Assembly: GCF_000499845.2 (NCBI RefSeq)
Contig: NC_023754.2
Location: forward strand, 29,093,869 to 29,157,868
Direction: 5' to 3'
Origin: Phaseolus vulgaris
Taxonomy: Eukaryota; Streptophyta; Magnoliopsida; Fabales; Fabaceae
DNA: 64,000 nucleotides
Positions 1-13,510 of the stretch are shown here, one piece after another. The position numbers and the translations under genes were made by a program. The notes under the pieces were generated by a model. The model had not been told where the DNA came from, did no database searches, and saw nothing but the letters and a program-made list of their open reading frames with translations. Positions within the stretch are counted from its first letter, which is position 1. Every line of letters starts with the position of its first letter.

Positions 1-3000
1 TAAAGCATAAAAATTTCAAAGGAGCACTTGAGCTGATGAGGCGGGCTACAGCTGAGCCATCAGTTGAGGTGAAGCGAAAAGGTACTCCCAATTCATCATT
101 TCACATTATCTTCTTCTTAGGTTTCGGTAAAAATCGACCCAAACTTTTAAGTTTAGTTTGGCCATTCCTGACCATTTTAAATCAACTTTAGCGGATTAGT
201 TTTTGTGTTCAATTGAAATATATATGGTTTGTAAATGCTGTGTCTGTTTCTAGTCATTCAATCATTATTGATTTCCAATTTAATGATCTACTTGATGAAA
301 ATTATACTACGAAAGTATTCATCCAAGAACAAGATTTACATGAAAATATACACAGCCAAAGCCACCAAAAACCCTAGTAAAGTATAAGCTATGACTTCAA
401 TTTCACTAAGATTTCTTCAGCTAACTTTGAGATTTCTTCTGCTTCTGTTTGTCTATTCTGCTTCGTGGTTTAACCAATAGACCTGCGTTTGATTGTTGTG
501 GTTCCTAAGAAATGATTTCTTGGGAGAAAAGGGATTTTTGAATATTTCTGGTGCATAAAGAGTTGGCTTACATCTGGATCAGTAGTTTTTCTGTGTCCTA
601 GTCCTACTAGGAATTCTACATTTAGATGATGTAGTAAGAATATAAGATAATTATGTTTGCATTTGATGCTGTGTTCCTTTATTCAACGACAATGTTCAAA
701 AGATAAATATGTTGTGGTTAATAGAGTGTGTTTTATGACCAGTTGCTATGTACTATATGCAAGGCTTTGAAGGGCTTGTTGTTGTGATCCTGTTGGCATG
801 TTGTTAGTGTCAATAAGTTTGTTTGGTGTATGCAGAATTTAATTGCTTTGCTTATTTGGATTCTTATAAGTGAAGGGGTTAAAGCTACTTAGTGGGCTGC
901 AATTTTTTAGACCTTTGGTGCTTTTTAGTCCTGTTATTGTGTGTTCAAATGCGACCTTTAACATATCGTGCTAAATGACTTTTTATTAGTTTCTATTATA
1001 GAGTAATAAGGGTTACTATTTGCTTATGAGCACTACTTGTTTCTCTAGCTAGCTTTGACAAGTGTAGGATTGTGAATTTAGTAAAAGGGTAGGATTTAAT
1101 GATGGTAGTTTGGCCATACATTTTGTAGTGTTTACTATTATGGTCTCATTCTAAATGGCCATGTATTCTTGTTAAATTCTTGGTTGAGTTTTATAAAGTT
1201 AAGGATACCAGAGTCCAGAGCTTTATATTTTGGATGAGCTGCTTGATTGATATGTAGTAGTGCAGTTCTATTCTCTTGCATGGTAAAAAATATATGTATG
1301 AAACTACCTTTGATTTCTTCTACTGACATGGTATCTAACGTTTTAATGAGAGTCATTATTTGCTTATCGGCACAGCATGTTGCTCTATCTAGCTTAGAAA
1401 AGTGCTGGATAGGTTTTGGGTAGGATTATTGATTTGTAGTGTGATGACCATGTAGTTTCATTATATATGGTTCTGTTTTGCTTTTGAAATTCTGAGTTAC
1501 CACATCCTGTGAGTTAGAATGCCGATGGTCTAGTTGTGCTGTTACATTCCCTTATTACATGATAAAAAATAAATGTATGAAATTATTTTTGGTATTCAGC
1601 CGTTGCTATTGATATGTAATTGCTTTAAGAATATTCTACATGAGCATGTTCATCTTAAAACTTGTTTATAACTGGGTTATGGTTTAAAATAGCATGGAAA
1701 AGTGGTTTATAAAAAAATTATAACTGGTTTATAAGAAAATGGATTGGATTTTAAATTCAAACCTATTTAAGTAGTTTTGTTTGTATGCTGATCAAATTTA
1801 TTAAAATCCAAATCATCCCGACCCTAGAGATGTTGTTATAGAGGGTGGACTAACTTTTAAATTGCCTTATGCTTTATTTTAGTGGCTGCGGATGGAAATG
1901 AACCAGCCCAGATGAAGCTACATAAGTCCTTGAGATTGTGGACATTTTATGTGGATTTGGAGGAAAGCCTAGGTTCTTTGGACTCTACACGTGCTGTTTA
2001 TGAGCGAATTTTGGATTTACGAATAGCCACACCACAAATAATCATCAATTATGCATACTTTATATGGGTAGGTTGTACTGTTTTTGTACTGAAATCTTTT
2101 GGATTTTACTGACCTGATTTTGGCTTATGGACAATTTCTTTCATTGATTTATGCAGGAAAATAAGTACTTTGAAGATGCTTTTAAAGTTTATGAAAGAGG
2201 AGTAAAGATATTTAAGTACCCTCATGTTAAAGACATATGGGTTACATATCTCTCTAAATTTGTGAAGAGATATGGAAAGAATAAATTGGAGCGAGCAAGA
2301 GAATTATTTAAAAGTGCAGTTGAATCGGTATGCACAATTTATTTATTTATTGATAGATTTCCAAAATCTAAGTTTTCTTTAAGTGCAATTTCATCACAAG
2401 TTTTATATGATGATCCTTTTGCAAGATATAAGAGTGTCAAAGAGATGGATTGGATAAATTCTTAGTCTGATTAATGGATTAGATAAAATAATTCATTTTA
2501 AGATTATTTTTTTAATAAACAATTGAAATATCCAGAAAACAGCTGAAAAGGGGAAATTCAATCTCTCCCAAACACTCTATCCATATTCAATGGATGTATA
2601 TCGATCCATTAAAAAAAAAATATTTTAAGAATTAAATAGTTTTTATTTGTAAAATACTCTTTCTATTCTATACTCTCTTTCAAAAACAATTTAGTATACA
2701 ACTTTATCTCTATGTTTTTAAGTTAACTGTCTAGTTTTTATTTTGTATTTGTTAGTTAAATGGTGTGCTTTTTATGCAATAAGGATTCCAATCACAGGTT
2801 CTGTTATGTATGTAGCATGATTGAGAAAAACAAAGTTTTTTAGTTAACTGTCTAGTTTTTATTTTGTATTTTTTAGTTTTGGTGTGCTCCTTATGCAATT
2901 AGGATTGCAATCACAGGTTCTGTTGTGTATGTAGCATGATTAAAGAAAAACAATTTGTTGTGTCATTTTGGAACCGAATATTGATTGCAAGAGGGTAGAG

Positions 3001-4297
3001 ATAGCAGTAGACGAGAGAGTATTAAAAAATTAAATATGATAAAGTTATTTTGGATTAATTTTGATCCATCATGTATTAATTGGATGATCCATTGAATTTG
3101 AAAATAAAAAGCAGTGGATCCATTTAATTCTACAATCCATTCAATCTGATTCAAGACTTTTTATTTTAACAACGATGAATTTGATTAGATTTTCAATGGA
3201 TGTAGACGGATCATGTGTTTGGATATGTTTGTTACCTTAACCAGATTGTTATGCATCATCCTAATCCTTCTTTTGGATCATGCTTGCCAAACAGGCCCCA
3301 GCTGATCAAGTAAAGCCGCTTTACCTGCAATATGCCAAACTGGAGGAGGACTATGGTCTAGCAGGGGAAGCTATGAAGGTTTATGATCAAGCAACAGAAG
3401 CTGTTCCTGACAATGAGAAATTAAGCATGTATGAAATATATATTTCTCGTGCAGCTGAGATATTTGGTGTGCCCGAAACAAGGAGGATCTATGAGAAGGC
3501 AATTAATATCTATGAGAATGCAATTAAATCTGATATTTCGAATAAGGATCTTTTGAATAAGGACATCAAAACCTTGAGTTTGAAGTATGCTGAGCTGGAA
3601 AAAAGTTTGGGAGAAATTTACCGGGCCCGTGAATTATATGGATTTGCATCTAAATATGCAGATCCACGGTCTGATCCCGAGTTTTGGAATAAGTGGCACG
3701 AGTTTGAGGTTCAACACGGGAATGAAGATACTTTCAGAGAAATGCTTCGTATTAAGCGAAGTGTGTCTGCAAGCAACAGACAGGTTACTTTGACTTTTCA
3801 TATTCACTTTTATATGAGCCTGTAGCCTTGATATTTGCATATATTCTAATTTTCTATTGTTTTTCCAGACACATTTTCTAATGCAGAAGGATCAAACTGT
3901 GAATCTTGATGAAGCCAAAGACAAGTTGAATCAGGCTGGGATCCCTGAGGACGAAATGGCTGCTTTAGAAATGCAATTACCACCAGCAGCTGACAATACA
4001 GTGACAAAAGATAGAAAAGTTGGGTTTGTGAGTGCTGGAGTTGAATCTCAGTCTGATGGAGGGATAAAAACTAGTGCAAATAACGAGGATATCGAGTTAC
4101 CAGAAGACAGTGATTCTGATGACGGTGATGATAAGATTGAAATTGCACAAAAAGATGTTCCTTCTGCTGTGTTTGGTGGTTTGATTAGAAAGAGAGATGA
4201 GGATGACAAGAATGGAGAGATAGATGCTGCAAAAGATAAAGATAACGAGAATCGGCTTGGTGCTCTTGAGAGAATAAAGAGGCTAAAACGAAATTAA
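1..4297 (+). CDS. SYF1: Pre-mRNA-splicing factor SYF1 (XAB2-type HAT-repeat protein), left copy, 5' part outside window
   Basis: SYF1 is a HAT-repeat scaffold of the NineTeen/Prp19-associated spliceosome complex; the human homologue XAB2 also acts in transcription-coupled repair. Five exon parts are seen: 1..81 (3' end of the long first exon), 1883..2067, 2157..2327, 3295..3783 and 3869..4297, all with GT-AG borders, consistent phases and no stop before TAA at 4295. The order matches the complete minus-strand copy at 26244..32267. Differences from that copy: exon 4 is 36 bp longer, exon 5 lacks 15 bp (ILPEY missing after THF), and the last two codons of exon 2 read Ile-Trp instead of Met-Glu. 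The C-terminal acidic Asp/Ser stretch and Lys/Arg-rich tail are intact. The first ~480 residues lie left of the window, so it is either an intact paralogue or a truncated copy. Homology with the other copy continues about 0.9 kb past the stop. Confidence 0.9.
2715..2965 (+). repeat. Intronic minisatellite, two ~120-bp units
   Basis: Lies in intron 3 of the left SYF1 copy. The segment beginning with CTGTCTAGTTTTTATTTTG occurs at about 2728 and again at about 2849. Each unit ends with a GTAGCATGATT motif followed by an A-rich run. The same unit occurs three times in the mirrored intron at 27630..27990. Confidence 0.85.
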
Positions 4298-5190
4298 CTA
4301 TTCGGTTGAAGTACAAAACAAGTACATGGTTGCTGATGTAGATTTGTCAAAAATAGAAAAAAAATTGTCACAATTTAATTTTGCAGCCATGATTTGTACC
4401 TTTAAGTCAATTGCATGGCTGATACTGGGTTAATACTGTGTAACTGGGTTCTTACTGCACATGGCAGCATTTAACATCCATGAGTCAAATCTGGAATGAA
4501 AAAATTAAGTTTGTCATTGATCAGGTCTGTTGAATCCAGTTGCACAGTACTATTATGTTCTTTAAATTTGGATCCTATCCATATCCCTAAACTTTTTGTT
4601 AAACTCTTTTTCCATGATGTATATTGGATTGTTACTTGGAAAAAATGATGCCTTGCAATCTTATTCTGTTAATAATTTATTTGGACATGCTTAAATGAGG
4701 AAATTCTGGCATGATAGGATGTTGATCGATGACCAGTTTTATGTAGAAAATATGATGACTTCATGGAAACATTAAACATCTTATCAGGAAGTAGAACAGG
4801 AGTATGTCAACATCAGAGGAACCTCAACCCAGTTAAAAATGTGATAAATTTAACTATTCGTTAAAATGAACTTTGTTGGTTAATAATTAAAGGGAGAAAA
4901 AATCATCTTTAAAGTCACATGCAAAAACTATTCCACTATTCAATAATCAAATGATATTTGAGAACATATCCACTAAAATTATAACAAGAAAATTGACAGT
5001 TATAGTGTGAATCGATAAAGGAAAAATAAAAAATTGTACAGAACCCAGTTATATGATACATATAATAACATATAACTGACTGTAAATGATATACCACGGT
5101 TACAAAAACATAAATCTTACTACATCCTATGTGTCCTAAACTAAAATAACAAAATATCTCAGGTAATTTATTATGCCATTTTGTTAAAAA

Positions 5191-7851
5191 TGTCTTACAT
5201 TACTAATCTATTTTACAACTATAAAAAAAAAGTACTAAAAATTAAAAGATTAAAATTCATAAAAAATTTAATATGATGAAATAAATTTTTGTATCAACAT
5301 ATAAAACAAAACGATATACGAAATATGATAAAATTTATTGACTTAGAAAATTAACAAAATAGTATAAATTGTAAATTTTATAATTAATTGTTACAATATA
5401 TGGACACACTCAAAAAACAAGCACATACAGTAGGAAATTTCACATGTGCATTTTTTTGAGTTTCATGCATTAAGAATAATTATAGTTAAATAATATAATT
5501 AGGAAAATATGAAGTAATATGTTTTTGAAAAAAGAAATTAAGATTTCACTGTCACACGCATCAATATTTAATAAAAATAATAATTATGAAAATAAAAACT
5601 TTAAAATTCTTTTCAATTTTAATTAGACCACTTTTTCTAGACACAAAATGTACTTTTATTTTTATTATTAATTAATCTTTATAATTAAAACATTAAGGAT
5701 ATAAAAAAGTAAGTTGCCAAGTTGGAAAGGATATATGTTTTTTTGTAAGCATGGTATATATTAATAATGTCTAATTTAAAGAATAAAAACGAGTAATGTA
5801 TAAATTAGGCCAAATTCAAAATGTTTAAAAGGAAAAGAAAGAAAGAGAAAAAAAGTCAAATTTACATCATTTTCATTTTTGTTTTGGTTCTGGGATTTTG
5901 TTGGATCAGAGGGTTTCATTCTTAACTGTTTCAGTAACGTGGCTCATTGTTTCTCCATTAATCACATAATGTTTGGTTTGTACTCTTTTTTTTTTTCCTT
6001 TTTTTTAATTTGTTCCGTTTGTGGGTTGACTTTTGTCCGTTTAAACTGTGTGGACGTTCCCAAGACCAAAGTCGGTGGGCTAATATTCAAAGTTTCAAAC
6101 TTAGTTTCTTCTTTTCACATTCTTTTTTTATATTTTTGCAAATAATTATTTTGTGTTCTTTCACATATTTATCTTTTAGTTGGAATGGTTAGTTTAACGA
6201 GGAGCCACGTGTTACTTTTTTATGGATGAGAAAGATTTATCAAAAGTATTTTATATCCTTTTAATTTTGTTTCTGGTGGACTGTAAATTAGAAAGAAAAA
6301 AAGAAAAAAGAATGTATAATTTGTATCTCTTGTAGCAAAAAGAAAAAAAAAATTGATCAATTTTTAAAATTACATTTGTTAAATCACATTTGTAAATTAA
6401 TGTCTTTTAAATATACAGTTGCAAAATAATAATTTTCAAATTTAAAATGTGTAAAACTTCCACACACACCCAAAAAGCACAATTCATGCCACTTGATCAT
6501 TTCAAGTTAATACATGTAATGCAAAACCTTAAGCTTTGTTCCGAAAATCAATCAATAGTTTGAATTTGCACATAATAAATTTATGCAGATTGATCCCAAA
6601 CACGTGTTTGATAAAGTTTTAATTGATTTAATAATTGTTTTTATGGTTAGTACTGGTACTAGGGGGGAAAGAAATAGAGGAGTAAAAGGATATAAGTAAA
6701 AGAAACAATAGAAGAGAAATTAAGTGAAAAGAAAAATAGATATTTATATAAAGTATTGTATAAGTTTTATTAAAAAAAGTTAAAAAGAAAGCTAAAAATA
6801 GTTTACTAAAATATAAACTAATTTTAAGGATATGAAAGAGAGTTTTAATTATGATTTTTTTATATATAAAAAGTACCTCTTCTTTTAATATTTCTCATTT
6901 CAGTATTCCCTACTACTTAATCTCTTGTGCAACACATTTCTTTATTATATGTATAACCATTTTTCTTTCTCTTCATGTACAACAACATATCTTTCATGCC
7001 AAATTCTACCAAGAGTTTAATTATTTTGTATACACATGTGTTTATTAATTATATATAATCTTTTCTCAAGGATACATAACGTAGTAATTCTTTTGTACTG
7101 TTCACTGAAGAAACAAGAAGATTTAGGTGGCAAGCGTACCTAAGTGGAAAAAATGAGAAACACAAAAAGAGTAACTAAGAGGAAAGGCCCAAAAAAAAGG
7201 CTTTTATGCATGTATGTATAAAAGAGACTTTAACACCAATATTAATCCAAAATTTTAAAATATTAAATTTGTGGGTCTTTTCTTTTCTTTTATATATTGT
7301 TTACTTCACTCATCTTCACTTAATTACTGAAACTCCAGATTTAATGTTTAAATTACTCACAAATTTATAATAATTTATATATATATATATATTTAAATTC
7401 TTATTTTTAACTTGTGAATTAAGGTGATTGATTAAAAGTGGTTGTGGATAAAGATTGTATGAATAGACACTTGTTTATCATAAAGAACTAAGCAAGTATC
7501 CAATAGAAATGTGAAACCTAATATTACATAAGAGAAAAAGGTTTAAAAAGTATTGACCCCCAAAAAATTACAAAGAGGAAGATATCTAAACCTAATTAAG
7601 TTCCCCATCTGTTTTTCCTGTTTTATATCCTATCTGGTTCATCTTTAACATGAACCACATATTTGGGATATGGATCAAGCACCTACATATGCCAAAAAAC
7701 AAACAAAAAATAACAATCATCATCATCACCCTAACCCAACCATAAACTCCTACTGCAAAAGTATCACTGTCTGTCTCCTCCTATTCAAATATTTACACTG
7801 TTTCTTCCTTTTTCTGTAAAATGTAACTAATAACATGTTAATTCATTCAGA
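5191..7851. other. AT-rich intergenic DNA, no gene seen
   Basis: No open reading frame here looks like a protein family; the longest are low-complexity Phe/Ser-rich translations of T-rich DNA. There are homopolymer and A/T runs and a short TA microsatellite near 7378-7392. The part nearest 7851 is presumably the 3' UTR of the DUF4408 gene. Confidence 0.6.
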
Positions 7852-8808
7852 TTAAGCGGCACCGCGGTTAATCATCTGCATGTACTGTTCTAAGGATTGT
7901 TGCCTCTGCAACCTCATCTCGTCGTTGAACTTCCGTATGAACGCTTCCACGCGCCGATTCAAATCCTCTTGACTCAGCGACGGCTCTTTCCGCAGCCTCC
8001 CGGCGGCGGAAACGTCGAAGAAGGTCTCGTCGGACTGGTTTTCCTGCGATTGGGCGAAGTTGCCGCGGCTCTGCCACGTGTCACACTTCTTCATGTGTCT
8101 GCTCAACGGCATGGATCGACCCTCCGTTATGGTCTTCCACGTGGTCTCCAACGTTTCGTGCCGTTTCGCCTTGGCCACCACTCTCAACGCTCTCCCACCT
8201 GCACATTCATTGGTCCAATCAACAGCCGCTACATGCAACAACTTGCTAAACGACAATCGCTTCCGCGTTTTCAAAATTAACTGCTAGACACGTTTTTAAC
8301 GTATGGAAACAGTAATGACAGAATAAATGATCATAGAATATACATAAATCATCATTTATTTATTTATCTTTTAGTCATTATTAAACTGAATAATAATTAG
8401 TAGGTTAAAATATATACCTTCAGAAGTGGATTTAGTGAATTTCCGGTGAATGAACCTAGCGGACACGAGAGGCTTCTCCGACGGCGATGGAATCTCCGTT
8501 GAGTCTGTTCTCTTGACTTCGATTCCTTGGTGGATTACTTTCTTTTCCGCTTCTTGTTCTTGGAGAACGGGTGAAGGAGGAGGAGGATTTGAATTTGGTT
8601 GAGGATTGGAGGAGTGGAATTTGGAGGATGCGACGATGGAGATGATGATGGTGTTGAGAAGGAGGAAGAGGTAAGGAGGCTTGAAGCAGAGGAGGAAGAA
8701 GGTCCAGAGGAGAGGGAGGTGTGTGGCTGCGATCGGAAGAGACACTTTCACTCCCAAGGCCGCGAACATGAAGGCGAACCAGAGCAGCAGAACTTTCAGA
8801 GAACGCAT
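7852..8808 (-). CDS. DUF4408/DUF761 (cotton-fibre-type) membrane protein
   Basis: Two exons, 8808..8418 and 8198..7852, encode about 245 residues. The N-terminus MRSLKVLLLWFAFMFAALG and a second segment (LLWTFFLLCFKPPYLFLLLN) are strongly hydrophobic, as in DUF4408 proteins. A proline-rich linker and a Lys/Arg-rich middle with ETTWKTITEGRS follow, and the C-terminal DUF761 motif contains NRRVEAFIRKFNDEMRLQRQ. I chose the ATG at 8808 because the family begins there; the frame is open to an earlier ATG at 8898. Two in-frame acceptors exist, at 8198 and 8228, differing by 10 residues; 8198 fits the family better. The biochemical function is unknown. Relatives are plant-specific and often stress-induced. 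Confidence 0.85.
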
Positions 8809-8899
8809 ATTTGGAAGGTTTTGAATGAAAGAGATGAGAGTGAGGTATGTCGGAATGGGAATCAATTTATAGACATGGGGAGGACTGTGGGCCCACACT

Positions 8900-10388
8900 C
8901 ATCATTCAATCTCAGCCCTTCAATTCATTATGCCTCTATTCCTTCTTCTACCATTTTTTAATTTCCATTTATTTATTTATGGTTTATAATGGTAAAAATG
9001 GTAACTCAAACATATTTCATCTCTTTTCTTTTAATGGTAACCCACCCCTCCATTTTCTTATTGGATTTTGATAGATATTATTTTTTCTTAAATTTTATCA
9101 ATATTTTTTTAACTAATGATCTCTAGTAAACATCAATAAAAAATAGTTATCTGAAATATAATACTACTAAAAATAAACACGGATAATTTTAGTCTTAAAG
9201 AAAATATTTGCAAAAAAGATAAAATAGAAAATACAACACACAAACCTCTGTTAAATCAATAATGTCTCGATCTTAATTAATTAAGTTCATTATATTTGAA
9301 CTAAAACTGAATTAAAGAAAAAAAAAGTATAATTTTTTTAAACTATTACTTTTTAGGTAGAATTTTAAATAATCTAATTATATATAATTATTTATAAAAT
9401 TAGAAATTCATTATCCAAATAACATATTTTAATAATAAAGTATTTTAAATTCTTTATAAAAATAAATGATCTCTTTAAAAAAATTATCCTATCACATAAT
9501 TAAATTTTGTATACCTTGATGATACTATGATAATTACAAATGAAAATTGCTTAATAAACCTGCTATAAAGATAATTGTAAGATGATTAATTAAGAGTTTT
9601 GAAATATATGATGAGCTGAGGTAGATTAGTGTATGAGAAAATATATAATAGATATGAAGTAAATGATGAGAGTGGTGGAGCCATTTCTTAATTATGGTTT
9701 GCCAAACTAATTGATGTCCAAAAACTTGAATGGTAAAGGTCAGTTCTTTATATTCTATTCTCACCCTTTTCTTTATAAATCAATCTATCTTCAACTAATA
9801 ACAAACACTATCAAATCAATATTTTGGTCCCTTTTTGGAATTTTTTTAATTATTCAACAACAATTATCTTAAAAAAGGTTTCTAATTTTTATTACGATTT
9901 TTCAGAATAATTAAAAGTACAATTTTTTTTTTAAATTTAATTACAATTTCCAATAGTTTATTTAATTACTTCCCCTCGTCCTTAATATAAAACACTTTAT
10001 TCTTAATATAAAACACTTTTAACAAAAAATTCATATATTAATTAAAATAATTTTTTTTTTGAATTTTTAAGACAATGCTATCAAATCTATCAATGTTATT
10101 AATATTTTTTTTTAAATTTATTTATTAATAAAAAAAAGACATGTATGTATAATATTTAATATCAGTAAACAAACGAATTTTTTTATTTATGAAAACTATA
10201 AAATGTTTTTTAAAGCTACAAATTTATTTTATCAAAAAAAAAAATTCTGTTTGAGATTTTTTTAGAACAAATAATTTACATTTTTTAAAAGCAAATAATA
10301 ACATATTTTTTACAGCTTGGTATATTTCACATGAATTAACGAGTCTGGATATTTTCCTCCAACTTATATGAGGTATATATAATAATAA

Positions 10389-10423
<35 letters not shown>

Positions 10424-13157
10424 GATAATTTGTGTGTGGTTCAAGGACTTCCCTTGCATGTGGTCCGACTAATTTTAAAATTAGTATACTTTATTATTAA
10501 CTATTTTATACAAATATAAATAATGATACAAATGTAACATATATAACTTTCTATTTTAATAAAATTAATTTATTAAATAGTTTTGAAAATATAACTTATA
10601 GAATGTCGTATATATGATTTAATTTAGATGTTACCGTATTTATTTTATTTTTTATAGTTAAGATATTATTTACTAACCATCATAAAACCATATTTTATAT
10701 TTCAGAAACCTATATCATAGCATTGTTTTATGACAATTATTTATTTATTTTTAGTAATGTATCTCTTTAATAATTTAAAAAAAGTTATCGAAAAGAGAAA
10801 ATCTCAACTTAACGAAAAAACTAATGAATATTATATGTTTTAGAAACTAAATGTTTTTATATTATTAAAATAAATATATAATTGTAATGTTCTTCCCACT
10901 GTTTTAAAATTAATATATAGTTGCAAGCGAAACATGTGCATGGTCAACAGAAACCGCGTCAACACAGACGTTGCCATAATAGCCAATATTAATAATACTC
11001 GTTTTATAACTGACTAATTATCTTTTTAAGAAGATTAATTTGTTTTATAATGTAAAAGTATATGATTACATCGATTTGAAAATTATAAGCACTAATGATA
11101 TTTTTAAAATTTTGAACTAAAATCTTAAGGATATATACTAAGTATAATTTGTTTAAGAAAATTGTCGTAGGTGACTGTGATTATAGTTTTCATGCAAATG
11201 AAATGTGGCTGGGTAGAAAAAAAGTGCATTTCTTACTTCTTAATAGGTACATCTTAAAAATAAAGCAGAAAATGAGGAAGAGAAAGAAAGGTGTAGTGAG
11301 GCTATAAATTCCCAACAAAGAGGATTAAAAAATGATGTTGCTTTTAAGGTTAGTTAACTATAATATCTGGGAGAAAAAGACAATTTAACCGATTGATAAC
11401 GACAATGAAAGTTGTTGTTTATTTGGACATTTAAAACCATAATTTTAGGAGTTTCTGGATTGGGATCCTCATCCTGTTGTTTTGGCAGAGTCACGCGAAT
11501 TAGCCACTTTATCTCTCCAACAGATAAAATGGTCGGTTCAATAAAATTACCACATCCAATATCAACTCACACAACTTTTCTTTAATTCATCCATAAAATT
11601 GACTTCTCCTCTTGTTGGTTTCAAGAACGAAACATCCTTGCAATTCCGTCAAAGTCCAGACAAAAACTTATGTGTGATGCTCAGAAGCTAGGTTAAAGGA
11701 AGTTTTCAGAAAGATATCCAAAATATAAAAAAAAAGTTATTATATTTTCATGGTTGATGTGATAATATACTACTATTTAATATTGAAATTGTGATATTTT
11801 TTCTTCATATTTTGGTTTCATAAGAACTAAACACACAGAGAGCTGATATTGACTACACAAAATGGAAGATCCCAACGTAATAATCATTCTTTTTTGGGTA
11901 ATATTTAATAAGAGCAGAGCAGGTTTAGTTTAGGTCTTCTTTAGATTATATACGCAAACCATGAGGTTTTCATATAAGAATATGAAAAGCATTAGAAATA
12001 TTTGAGAAGGTACGTGTCATGATTTGGCAAAGCAGAAGTTATTTGGTGTGAAATTGGTGAAGTTTATGAATATATTATGTGTCGGCAAACAACCTGGGAT
12101 TTTCATCAGTTTGTGTAGCAAATGGTGGATAATTTCTGAGTGAACAACATAGACCAGACCAAATGGATAAAGATAAAGAAAAGAGAGAAGAAAGTGCAGT
12201 TTTGAAATTGAGATTAGTCAATAAGGAAACGTATCATGATTTTGGATAATGTGTAGGGCCCTTATCATTATTTAACTCTCTTAGATTAATGGCAGTTGAT
12301 AACGTTACAAATTACATCACAGCCTCATTCAGAAAGTGTGAAGTCTAACACGAAGATCATTAAATAAAGAGTGTTTGGTTGAAAGAGAAAGATTAATTAT
12401 GGTGATGAGAAGCATGTGTTGGTGAAGAACAAGTTAAGGAATGATGAGAGTAACTGAGGGAGTTAGCTTAAACCTTTTGAAGTCAAGAGCGTAGAAAATG
12501 GTTACGCTTTTTTTGTAGTATTATTATGCTTCTGCACCGTCCATTTCTCAGCAATGCCCCAAATGTTTGGCTTAGAATGCCACAGCTCAGGTTTAATTAA
12601 ATTCTACGTTTTTTTTCTTAACAAAAAATCCATTTCTCAATTAATTATAAAACTGAATATGCCATTCCTACTATTTTATTCTTTTCATACACAGTTAAAT
12701 AGTATTTCGATATAAATTTTATTGTTTTTAGATAAATTAAAAGAAAAATGATAGTTTAATAATTCTTAAAGTTATATATGAGTTTATAAATAAATAAATA
12801 TATATATATATATATATATATATTAAAGAGTAAATTTAAAATTAAATGATATAAAAAATATTAAAATAATAATATTAAGAGTTGTAATGTAATTATATAA
12901 AAATTATAGATTATCAATTTATCATTATTCAAATTAAAATCATAATATCAAAGATATCAAAGACTATACGCGCATTATTAATGAGAGACAATAATAATTT
13001 CGAAAAACTTTTAGATAGAATGTAAACGTAGAATCAGTTTATCTTTTTCAAGATATGGGTTCTGATTGAGCATGACCGTATTGTGAGACAGTTGCATCAC
13101 TCACCTTCACCAAAAATTGCATCTTTTCAAATAGTGGGAGAACTTTGATTGTAAAAT
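8900..13157. other. Intergenic, AT-rich, no gene recognised
   Basis: Contains the promoter side of the DUF4408 gene and long AT-rich DNA with TA microsatellites at about 10393-10420 and 12797-12823. The open frames are short and unlike any family I know. No tRNA or other RNA gene was recognised by eye. Confidence 0.6.
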
Positions 13158-13501
13158 GGCTGCTTCTTCCTGCACCTCCGTACCTTCTTCTCTCACCTCC
13201 ATAAGTTTCCAAAAATACCCTTTTATAATATTTAGGATTATGTAATCTGGAAGTCATTTTTCAAATTTGTAATTAGCTATCGGATTACATAATCCGGAAG
13301 CCATTCAAATGCATGATTACTTTTCGGATTACATAATCCAGAAATCTTTTTTAACTTCCGGATTATGTAATCCGGAATTCTTTTTTCAAATGCGTTTTCG
13401 GATTACATAATCCGGAAGTGACACAAGAAGGATAAAAATGTATTTTCATTTTGTGTATGGAGGTGCCAGAAGAAGACATGGAGGTGCAGGAAGATACAGT
13501 C
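13158..13501. mobile_element. Non-autonomous Mutator-like MITE with five internal palindromes
   Basis: A 344-bp element flanked by a perfect 9-bp direct repeat TTGTAAAAT at 13149-13157 and 13502-13510. The terminal inverted repeats share TCTTCCTGCACCTCC and continue imperfectly through a CACCTCCATA block. A 9-bp target duplication and G-starting inverted termini fit the MULE superfamily. Inside are five copies of the near-palindrome GGATTAYRTAATCC, at 13234-13250, 13281-13297, 13325-13341, 13359-13375 and 13399-13415, in both orientations. There is no transposase; mobilisation would have to be in trans. Confidence 0.85.
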
Positions 13502-13510
13502 TTGTAAAAT

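Larger units (their letters stand above)
1..5190 (+). repeat. Left arm of large inverted duplication (SYF1 3' half plus downstream flank)
   Basis: Reading this segment against the reverse complement of 24385..30850 shows homology over exons, introns and the 3' flank, not only coding sequence. Near-identical patches in the flank occur at about 4500-4560, 4920-5000 and 5080-5185. Homology stops near 5185, just after a motif reading ATGCCATTTTGTTAA on this strand. About 100 bp at 4700-4800 has no counterpart. The arm continues beyond the left window edge. Confidence 0.9.

Noticed and set aside
5879..6192. Phe/Ser-rich plus-strand frames
   Set aside because: Translation of T-rich DNA; no start context, family or exon partners.
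7897..8280. 127-codon plus-strand frame
   Set aside because: Antisense to exon 2 of the DUF4408/DUF761 gene, which carries recognisable motifs.
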